A stretch of DNA of 13,100 bases from Conexivisphaera sp046536535 (GTDB lineage Archaea > Thermoproteota > Nitrososphaeria > Conexivisphaerales > Conexivisphaeraceae), in NCBI GenBank assembly GCA_046536535.1, contig JAWDMO010000031.1, positions 1 through 13,100 of the forward strand, in the 5' to 3' direction. The notes under the pieces are model-generated. The model was given only the letters and a program-made list of their open reading frames with translations. It did no database searches and was not told the origin of the DNA. Positions 1 through 6,059 of this stretch are shown here, in pieces (position 1 is the stretch's first letter; every line of letters starts with the position of its first letter). A program made the translations under genes and the position numbers.

Positions 1-256
1 AGGACTTTCCACGAGGAATTATTGCATTACTGTGCATATATGCTTTTCGTAATTCATCTCCTCCCTGAAGGTCGGAGCTTTCTTGCTAATGTCTTTTTGT
101 AAACCGCCCTTCACCGGGATGGGGTGCAACTGGTCAATTTAAACCGGTCTCTCCGTTGAGCTTCAGTGGGAAGGATCACGGGAGGGGAATTCCGCGCACA
201 AACCCCCCAGTAAGATAAATATAGCTGCATGTGCTTCACGAGATGGTAGGAAGACC
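1..256. other. Leader region upstream of fen1, no confident gene
   Basis: This stretch is richer in A and T than the rest of the window. I could not fit a tRNA or other RNA gene to it on either strand. A plus-strand frame is open from base 1 to a TAA at 100-102 (33 codons, no recognisable motif) and could be the tail of a gene entering from the left. A T-run at 94-98 just before that TAA could act in transcript termination. On the minus strand a GGGAGGAG motif precedes an ATG at 57-55, but that frame stops after 12 codons. A neighbouring minus frame stays open to the window edge with an ATG at 37-35, so a divergent gene may begin here. None of these is convincing. Confidence 0.4.
211..224 (+). 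promoter_or_regulatory. Probable TATA-type promoter element of the fen1 operon
   Basis: The stretch TAAGATAAATATAG lies 33-46 bases before the TTG start at 257. An archaeal TATA box here would place transcription start around 243-247 and give a leader of roughly 10-14 bases. The call rests on position and base composition only; a BRE was not clearly identified. Confidence 0.4.
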
Positions 257-1285
257 TTGGGAGTGGACCTAGGACCCCTCGTGAAGAACAGGAGGCAGAT
301 AAAGATAGAGGAGCTCCATGGTAAGAGCGTCGCAATCGACGCTTATAATGCGCTCTATCAGTTCTTGGCCGTCATAAGGGGGGAGGCGGGTGAACCGCTG
401 GTCGACTCCAGGGGAAGGGTGACGAGTCATCTGAGCGGGCTCTACTACAGGACACTCAATCTCCTGGAGAGGGGGGTCAGGCCGGTATACGTGTTCGACG
501 GCAAGCCGCCCGAGCTCAAGTCGCAGGAGATAGAGAACCGCGTGAAGCAGAGGGAGAGCGCCAAGGCGAAGTATGAGGAAGCGGTAAAACACGGGGACAT
601 GGAGGCCGCCAAGACCTATGCGGCGCAGAGCTCCAGGTTGAGGGATTACATGGTGAGGGACGCCGAACAGCTGCTGGATGCGCTGGGCGTGCCATGGATT
701 CAAGCTCCCAGCGAGGGCGAGGCCGAGGCCGCCCACATGGCGCGCATGGGGCATGTATGGGCGTCGGCTTCCCAGGATTACGACTCCCTGCTATTCAATT
801 CCCCCGTGCTGGTGAGGAACCTGACAATATCCGGGAGGCGCAAGCTGCCTAAGAAGGACGTGTACGTGGAGGTGGTCCCCGAGATACTCGAGGTGGACGC
901 GGTGCTCAGGGAGCTGGGGCTTTCCAGGGAGCAGCTAATCGATCTGGCCATACTGATAGGGACCGACTTCAACCCCGAGTGAATAAGTGGCGTGGGCCCG
1001 ATAAAGGCTTATAATTATATAAAAAAATACGGTAAACTTGAGAATATAGAGGAATTGAGGGACGAAATAAGCGCAATAAATTATGAGGCGATAAGGAAGA
1101 TCTTCCTGGAGCCCGAGGTCGTTGAACCCGGTGAACTGGAGTGGAGGCCCCCTGACGAGGGCGCGGTCGTCGAGCTCCTCTGCCGCGAGCACGATTTCTC
1201 CGAGGAGCGCGTCCTGAACGCGTTGAGGAGGCTTAAGGTCAGCGGTTCCGCGCGCACTGAGAGCCTCGACAAGTGGTTCGGATGA
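257..1285 (+). pseudogene. Flap endonuclease FEN-1, interrupted by an in-frame TGA
   Basis: FEN-1 is the structure-specific 5' nuclease that removes flaps in Okazaki-fragment maturation and base-excision repair. The start is TTG at 257, giving MGVDLGPL, the family's usual N-terminus whose Gly2 becomes terminal. All seven catalytic acids are visible: D28, D81, E153, E155, D174, D176 and D237. Right after GTDFNPE (residues 235-241) the frame meets TGA (980-982) and then continues in the same frame with ISGVGPIKAY, the helix-hairpin-helix that normally follows as NP-x-G-(I/V)-x-G-(I/V)-GP. The stop therefore sits at the conserved glycine; GGA to TGA is a single change. The downstream part runs 100 codons to TGA 1283-1285 and ends in SLDKWFG, a PCNA-binding-like tail lacking the usual Gln. 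Total length of about 342 codons matches an intact FEN-1. It may be a nonsense mutation, a sequencing error or recoding. The gene overlaps pcm by four bases (ATGA). Confidence 0.88.
980..982 (+). other. In-frame TGA inside fen1
   Basis: This TGA falls at the glycine that follows the last catalytic aspartate of FEN-1. Both flanks stay in one frame with clear family sequence, so no indel is needed. TGA ends several other genes in the window (argH, argX, argC, lysM, homocitrate synthase), so a general change of the genetic code is not supported. Confidence 0.85.
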
Positions 1286-2070
1286 CTTATGAGAGGGCGC
1301 GCCGGGAGCTCGTGGAGGACCTGATACGCCGGGGCGTGATAAAATCGGCGACCGTGGCGGAGGCGATGCTCAAGGTCCCCAGGGAGCTCTTCGTGTGGCC
1401 CGGCACCGAGGAGAGGGCATACGATGACATTCCGTTGCCGCTCGGGAACACCGGCCAGACGATCTCGGCTCCCCATATGGTGGCCGTGATGCTCGAGGAG
1501 CTGGACGTTATGCGGGGGCACGCCGTGCTGGAGGTTGGCGCCGGAAGCGGATACAACGCCGCTCTCCTGGCGGAGCTCGTCGGACCGGATGGAAGGGTGG
1601 TGAGCGTGGAGAGGATGCCCGAGCTCGTCGATTTCGCGCGCTCCAACTTGACGAGGGCCGGCTATTCCGATCGTGTGGACGTGGTGCTGGGCGATGGCTC
1701 GCTCGGATACCCCCCTGGATACGCCGGGCCGCTCTACGATAGGATAACGATCACTGCGGCCGCGCCGCACGTCCCGAAGTACGCGCTTTCGCAGCTGAAG
1801 GATGGCGGCGTGCTCTTGGTCCCCATAGGCCCCCAGGGATATCAGGTGTTGACCAGGGTGAGGAAGGCGGGCGGATCATTTACGAGCGAAGAATTATTGG
1901 GGTGCGTTTTCGTGCCGCTAGTGGGCGAGGATGGATACAGAGCCGATCGACGTCATCAGGTTCAGGGGACACGCGAACGTGATGGCCACGCACAGGAACA
2001 CGCTGGAGGTGACGACGGAGGAGGTCCTGACGCCCAGGGGCGACTGCATAATAGGCGTCGGCGCGGATAA
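1282..2070 (+). CDS. pcm: Protein-L-isoaspartate O-methyltransferase
   Basis: This is a SAM-dependent enzyme that methylates L-isoaspartyl residues in aged proteins so that they can be repaired. Visible are the GNTGQTISAPHMV substrate-site block (residues 55-67), SAM motif I VLEVGAGSGY (82-91), a GDGSLGYP segment (137-144), YDRITITAAAPHVP (152-165), and the conserved C-terminal VPLVGEDGY (211-219). I chose ATG 1282, which overlaps the fen1 stop as ATGA; a GTG at 1273 would add three residues. The frame should end soon after residue 219, as archaeal family members are about 220 residues. Instead it runs 43 more codons, rich in R, G, Q and H, entirely over the DUF371 gene in another frame, so the tail looks like read-through of a lost stop. 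The main identification is secure; the C-terminus is doubtful. Confidence 0.9.
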   Translation: MTYERARRELVEDLIRRGVIKSATVAEAMLKVPRELFVWPGTEERAYDDIPLPLGNTGQTISAPHMVAVMLEELDVMRGHAVLEVGAGSGYNAALLAELVGPDGRVVSVERMPELVDFARSNLTRAGYSDRVDVVLGDGSLGYPPGYAGPLYDRITITAAAPHVPKYALSQLKDGGVLLVPIGPQGYQVLTRVRKAGGSFTSEELLGCVFVPLVGEDGYRADRRHQVQGTRERDGHAQEHAGGDDGGGPDAQGRLHNRRRRG

Positions 2071-2464
2071 GGGCGCCGCTGGGCTCAACGAACGGTTGAT
2101 GCGCCACATAAGGAACGGCGGCGGCATGCTATTCGAGCTGAGGGTCTCCGGCAGATCGTTCACGTTCGAGGGATGGGGTTCAGACAGCCTGGAACTGTCG
2201 GATCCCACGTCGGTGGTGATAAGGAGGAGCTCATTCGCCAGCCCCAGGACCATAGCGATAAGGTCAAGCGCCGCGGCGATCGACGTCCCCAGGGAGCTCG
2301 TGGAGGAGCTCAGGAAGGGCCAGCGCGGCATCATGCTGATTTACGCCCGCGATGCCGGCTCGGGCGCGGATCAGCCCGTCCGGGGGCTTCGCCGCCCCCG
2401 ATTTCCCTCGGCGCGCGCCGCGGATGGCGACGTCCGAAGATCCCTGAACGATTTTATCAGATAG
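1931..2464 (+). CDS. DUF371 family protein
   Basis: This is an uncharacterised, mainly archaeal family. The DUF371 pattern is plain: RFRGHANVMATHRNTLEVT (residues 10-28), LTPRGDCIIGVGADKG (33-48), then an ELVEELRKGQRGIMLI segment (122-137). It begins at ATG 1931 inside the 3' part of pcm in a different frame. The conserved block starts at residue 9 (base 1955), so a much later start is not possible. Family members usually end soon after the ELRKG segment; here about 40 residues of low-complexity, Arg/Ala-rich tail follow and overlap the 3' end of the convergent ACT-domain gene by 94 bases. The biochemical function is unknown. Its place after fen1 and pcm suggests co-transcription but gives no clear role. 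Confidence 0.87.
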   Translation: MDTEPIDVIRFRGHANVMATHRNTLEVTTEEVLTPRGDCIIGVGADKGAAGLNERLMRHIRNGGGMLFELRVSGRSFTFEGWGSDSLELSDPTSVVIRRSSFASPRTIAIRSSAAAIDVPRELVEELRKGQRGIMLIYARDAGSGADQPVRGLRRPRFPSARAADGDVRRSLNDFIR

Positions 2465-3120
2465 TCTATCGCCGAGAATGCCTTTGCGGCATCCCTGGAA
2501 TCGATCAATATTATCGTATCCGTATGGCTGCTCGTCATATCCTCCACGTTTATATCCTCCTCGTAGAGCCTGACGAATATCGGTATCAGGCAGCCCGGCG
2601 TTTGTTTGATCTCCGACGGGCTGGAGATTATCAGCGCCGCCAGGCCCTCCCTGCGCTCCAGCACCTCGGCCGTCTCGGCGAGCGCTCCCAGCACCTCGGC
2701 AGCCCTCGAGTCCACGGCGATGGTCACGGACTCGAGCCCCTCGGTCAGATGGACCAAGTGCTCATGTGACCTCCTGAGGATCTCCATGACGACCCTCGTG
2801 GAGCTCCTCGTCCTAGCTATAGATATCCTGGATATATCGGTCCTCACCGACACGGCGCTCCTTCCGATTATATCGCGCACGGCGTCCGAGGGGGTTCCCA
2901 GGTCACCCCTTATCCTGAGCCTCCTGAGCGCCACTATTATTGACCCATCGCTGGCGCCCATCCCCACGTCGCGCTCCACGGCGGGCCTGATCATCCTGGC
3001 CAGCGCCGACAGGTTAGCGTAGCCGTACATGACCGCCATCTTCGCTGGGAGGTTCGACTCGAGCGCCCTGCGCACGGCGTCGGCCACGCTTTCATGTTTA
3101 GATTTGGTCTTATTGTCCAT
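2371..3120 (-). CDS. ACT-domain protein, candidate amino-acid-sensing regulator
   Basis: This 249-residue protein starts at ATG 3120 and is divergent from argG. Its C-terminal part (about 173-224) is a good ACT domain: TPGCLIPIFVRLYEEDINV, then EDMTSSHTDTIILID, then DAAKAFSAIDYLI. ACT domains bind amino acids and control enzymes or transcription. A preceding segment (about 119-170) looks like a second, weaker ACT-like unit. The N-terminal part (about 10-72) is helical, with YANLSALARMI followed by GSIIVALRRLRIRG, which could be a winged-helix or helix-turn-helix region; this is a weak reading. The last 25 residues are low-complexity and overlap DUF371. Similar archaeal proteins are annotated only as ACT-domain proteins of unknown function. 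Because it shares a promoter region with an arginine/lysine operon, I infer a possible sensor of that pathway. Confidence 0.75.
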   Translation of the reverse strand: MDNKTKSKHESVADAVRRALESNLPAKMAVMYGYANLSALARMIRPAVERDVGMGASDGSIIVALRRLRIRGDLGTPSDAVRDIIGRSAVSVRTDISRISIARTRSSTRVVMEILRRSHEHLVHLTEGLESVTIAVDSRAAEVLGALAETAEVLERREGLAALIISSPSEIKQTPGCLIPIFVRLYEEDINVEDMTSSHTDTIILIDSRDAAKAFSAIDYLIKSFRDLRTSPSAARAEGNRGRRSPRTG

Positions 3121-3179
3121 TATAGGTCATCATTTGGCCAAAAACAATAATTAAGGGTATCGGCTGGGATCGACAGCAG
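3121..3179. promoter_or_regulatory. Divergent promoter region between the ACT-domain gene and argG
   Basis: This is a 59-base gap between two divergent starts. One AT-rich element, AATAATTAA (3146-3154, centre 3150), lies 30 bases from the ATG at 3120 and 30 bases from the TTG at 3180, so it could serve as a TATA box in both directions with very short leaders. Next to it is a perfect 10-bp palindrome, TTTGGCCAAA (3133-3142), which lies upstream of the element as seen from argG and between the element and the start as seen from the ACT gene. It could be an operator, for example for the Lrp-type LysM or the ACT protein. This is read from sequence only. Confidence 0.55.
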
Positions 3180-4382
3180 TTGAGTGCGGGCAAGGTTGTG
3201 TTGGCTTATTCGGGAGGTCTGGACACCTCGGTCATGATAAAATGGCTGCAGGAGAAATACGGTGCGGAGGTCTACACGCTCACGCTGGACCTGGGCCAGC
3301 GCGATGACTTCGGCGATATAGAGAGCAGGGCTTACGCAATCGGTTCCAGACAGCATTTCTTCGTGGATGCGAAGGCGGAATTCGTCACGCGCTTCGTGTT
3401 TCCGGCCATAAAGGCCAATGGCTTCTACGAGGGGAAATATCCCCTCAGCACCGCCCTGGGCAGGCCCCTCATAGCGGAGAAACTGGTGGAGGTCGCGCAC
3501 AAGGTGGGGGCGGACGCCGTGGCGCACGGATCCACCGGGAAGGGAAACGACCAGGTGAGGTTCGACGTGACGGTCAGGGCGCTGGATCCGGGGCTAAAGG
3601 TGCTGGTCCCCGTGAGGGACTGGGGACTCTCGAGGGATGTCGAGCTGGAATACGCCAAGAGCCACGGGGTACCCGTGTCGGAGAAGAAGAGCAAGTACAG
3701 CATAGACCAGAATCTCTGGGGGAGATCCGTCGAGAGCGGTCCCCTGGAGGACCCCTTCTCGGAGCCCGAGGATGATGTATACGAATGGATCACGCCGCCC
3801 GTGAAGGCGCCGAATGCCCCCGAGTACGTGACGCTCACGTTCAAGGAGGGAATACCGGTGGAAATCGACGGGGAACGTCCGGAGCCCGTTCAGCTGATAC
3901 AGAAACTGAACACGGTCGCGGGGCGGAACGGCGTCGGCCTCGTGGACCACATAGAGGACAGGCTGGTCGGTATAAAATCGCGCGAGGTCTACGAGGTGCC
4001 GGCCGCCCTCACGGTGCTGGAGGCCCACAGGGACCTGGAGAAACTCACGCTGACGGTGCACGAGCTCTCCGTGAAGACGCCGCTGGAGGACGTATGGTCG
4101 CGGCTGGTTTACAACGGCCTATGGCAGGAGCCCCTCAGGAGGCACATCGATGCGTTCGTCGACTCAACGCAGAGGCCCGTGAGCGGCGACGTCAGGGTGA
4201 AACTCTACAAGGGCCAGCTCTCGGTGGTCGGCAGGAGATCCGAAAACTCGCTGTACAGGCTGGAGATGTCCACATATTCCAGGGAATCGAAGTACAACCA
4301 GCAGCTGGCCGTCGGATTCACGGAACTGTGGGGCATGCAGACGATAACTGCGAACTCCGTGAGGTCAAGGGTGAACGGCTAG
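3180..4382 (+). CDS. argG: Argininosuccinate synthase
   Basis: The enzyme joins citrulline and aspartate with ATP to give argininosuccinate, the penultimate step of arginine synthesis, in the cytoplasm. Visible are the N-type ATP pyrophosphatase loop AYSGGLDTS (residues 9-17), the HGSTGKGNDQVRFDV block, SKYSIDQNLWGRS, and a C-terminal region ending near NQQLAVGFTELWGM. Length (400 residues) is normal for the family. The start is TTG at 3180; no ATG or GTG in frame precedes the ATP loop at a sensible distance. It is the first gene of the arginine/lysine operon, and argH follows after three bases. A short leader is expected from the promoter centred at 3150. Identification is secure. Confidence 0.97.
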   Translation: MSAGKVVLAYSGGLDTSVMIKWLQEKYGAEVYTLTLDLGQRDDFGDIESRAYAIGSRQHFFVDAKAEFVTRFVFPAIKANGFYEGKYPLSTALGRPLIAEKLVEVAHKVGADAVAHGSTGKGNDQVRFDVTVRALDPGLKVLVPVRDWGLSRDVELEYAKSHGVPVSEKKSKYSIDQNLWGRSVESGPLEDPFSEPEDDVYEWITPPVKAPNAPEYVTLTFKEGIPVEIDGERPEPVQLIQKLNTVAGRNGVGLVDHIEDRLVGIKSREVYEVPAALTVLEAHRDLEKLTLTVHELSVKTPLEDVWSRLVYNGLWQEPLRRHIDAFVDSTQRPVSGDVRVKLYKGQLSVVGRRSENSLYRLEMSTYSRESKYNQQLAVGFTELWGMQTITANSVRSRVNG

Positions 4383-4385
4383 GGA

Positions 4386-5867
4386 ATGGCGTCCGACATC
4401 TACAGGGAGGGCAGGCTGGGATCCAGGGTCCTGGAGGACGTCATCAGCTACATAAGCAGCTACTCCGACGACGTCGAGATATTCGATGCGATAATCAGGA
4501 TAAACATCGCCCACATGGTTGCGCTCCACGATGCGGGCTACATCGGGAGGGATGACGCCGCGGCCGTGCTCAGGACACTGCTGGGGATGGACTCCGGCGT
4601 ACTGAGGTCGATGCCCAGGATGGAGGACGCGCACATGATGGTCGAAGCCAAGGTCATAGAGGACGCGGGCCGGCCCGGGGAGAACATGAACCTGGGCAAG
4701 AGCAGGAACGACCAGGTGGCGGCCGCCATACGCATGCGCCTGAGGGACTATATGATAGATATCGTGGGATCAGGCGCGAAACTTGGATTAAATCTTATAG
4801 AAAAATCCAGAGAATTCAAGGATTTTGTTATGCCCGGGTTCACACATCTTCAGCCGGCGCAGCCGGTCACGCTCGGCTACGTGATGCTCGCGCATGCGGA
4901 GGAGATCCTCAGGGATCTCCATAGGCTAGTGGAGGCCTACAACAGGGTCAACCTGTCGCCGCTCGGGGCGGCAGCCATGTCCGGGTCCACGGTCAGGTTG
5001 AACCGGTACCTGCTCGCCAATCTCCTGGGCTTCAAGGACGTGCTGCGCAACGCGGTTGACGCGGTGTCCTCCAGGGATTACATGGTTGAGGTCCTCGCGG
5101 CAATGCTCTCGATATCCGTGGAATCGTCGAGGCTGGCGGAGCACCTCGTGCTCTGGTCCTCGCAGGAGTTCGACTACGTGGACATGCCGGACGAATATAC
5201 TGCGACGAGCAGCATAATGCCCAACAAGAAGAACCCGGTGGTGGCGGAGCTGGCGAGGGCCAAGGCGGCCTCGCCGCTCTCATCGCTCGTCGCGGTCGCC
5301 ACGATACTGAAGTCGCTGCCGTATTCCTACAACCTCGATATGCAGGATGCAACGCCATATCTATGGGCCGCCTCGAAGGACGTCCTCTCCACGCTCAACG
5401 TCCTGGCGGGGGCCATCGGCGGCATGAGGGCCGACCGCGACAGGATGGCGGAGGACGCGCTTGCGGGTTTCGTGACGGGTAGTGACCTCGCCGAGTATCT
5501 GACGCTGAAGTTCGGCGTACCTTTCAGGACGGCGCACAGGATAGTGGGCAGGGTGGTCAGGCGCGCGGTCGACGGCGGGCTCAGCTGGGGTCCCGGCCTC
5601 AGGGCCCATGTGGAGTCGTGCGCGGCCGAGGAGGGATACACAATCGCGGTGCCGGAGGGCGAGCTGTCCGCGGTCCTCGATCCCGCGAGGGCCATCGCGC
5701 GGCGGGGGCACGTCGGCATGAGCGGCGATGAATACGATATGATGGTGATGGATCTGGAGGCCAAGATGCGCCATACGCTGTCGTGGAGGGATGTGGCGAT
5801 GGAAGAACTTAAAAAATCCCAGTCGCTTCTGGAGGAGCGGGCGCGTGCTATAATAGGGGGTGTTTGA
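4386..5867 (+). CDS. argH: Argininosuccinate lyase
   Basis: It splits argininosuccinate into arginine and fumarate, the last arginine step. It belongs to the fumarase/aspartase superfamily. Visible are DAHMMVEAKVIEDAG (81-95), LGKSRNDQV (103-111; many homologues have Arg instead of Lys here), MPGFTHLQPAQP (149-160) with the catalytic-type His154, and the signature loop TSSIMPNKKNP (274-284) with the catalytic serine. Length (493 residues) is slightly above the common 450-480. The gene starts three bases after the argG stop, and its TGA directly abuts the lysW ATG. A short AT-rich patch with less common codons (TTA, AGA, AAT) lies at about 4782-4834, unlike the surrounding GC-rich codons. Confidence 0.97.
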   Translation: MASDIYREGRLGSRVLEDVISYISSYSDDVEIFDAIIRINIAHMVALHDAGYIGRDDAAAVLRTLLGMDSGVLRSMPRMEDAHMMVEAKVIEDAGRPGENMNLGKSRNDQVAAAIRMRLRDYMIDIVGSGAKLGLNLIEKSREFKDFVMPGFTHLQPAQPVTLGYVMLAHAEEILRDLHRLVEAYNRVNLSPLGAAAMSGSTVRLNRYLLANLLGFKDVLRNAVDAVSSRDYMVEVLAAMLSISVESSRLAEHLVLWSSQEFDYVDMPDEYTATSSIMPNKKNPVVAELARAKAASPLSSLVAVATILKSLPYSYNLDMQDATPYLWAASKDVLSTLNVLAGAIGGMRADRDRMAEDALAGFVTGSDLAEYLTLKFGVPFRTAHRIVGRVVRRAVDGGLSWGPGLRAHVESCAAEEGYTIAVPEGELSAVLDPARAIARRGHVGMSGDEYDMMVMDLEAKMRHTLSWRDVAMEELKKSQSLLEERARAIIGGV

Positions 5868-6053
5868 ATGCCGATAAAGGTTCAGTGTAAGGAGTGTGGT
5901 GGTACCATAGATGTACCCGAGGATGCCCTCCCGGGGGAGATAGTCTCATGTCCCGACTGCGGGACGGAATACGAGGTCGTATCGGTCGACGCCAAGGCCG
6001 GCCGTGCCGAGCTCAAACCGGCCGAGGAAGTGAAGGAGGACTGGGGCGAGTAA
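5868..6053 (+). CDS. lysW: Amino-group carrier protein LysW (ArgW)
   Basis: This small acidic zinc-ribbon protein carries the growing amino acid. The alpha-amino group of glutamate or 2-aminoadipate is bound to the gamma-carboxyl of its C-terminal Glu, protecting it through phosphorylation, reduction and transamination. The four zinc ligands are C7, C10, C28 and C31 (CKEC and CPDC). The required C-terminal EDWGE occupies residues 57-61, with Glu61 as the attachment site. Length is 61 residues, near the 53-56 typical of the family. It starts immediately after the argH stop and is followed six bases later by argX. With both an ArgX and a LysX in the operon and no second carrier seen, it probably serves both arginine and lysine synthesis. 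Confidence 0.96.
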   Translation: MPIKVQCKECGGTIDVPEDALPGEIVSCPDCGTEYEVVSVDAKAGRAELKPAEEVKEDWGE

Positions 6054-6059
6054 ACACGC

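Noticed and set aside
1..256. tRNA or other structured RNA in the leader region
   Set aside because: No T-loop consensus or cloverleaf could be fitted on either strand; only short imperfect inverted repeats such as ACTGGT/ACCGGT near 129-148.
980..982. TGA as selenocysteine or a reassigned glycine codon
   Set aside because: The family has glycine here, not cysteine, and TGA ends several other genes in the window at sensible places, so a code change is unlikely.
2173..2769. Plus-strand open frame across DUF371 and the ACT-domain gene
   Set aside because: It covers two better-supported genes on both strands and shows no coherent domain.
3785..4555. Plus-strand 256-codon frame within argG and argH
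   Set aside because: Gly/Arg-rich off-frame reading of two certain genes.
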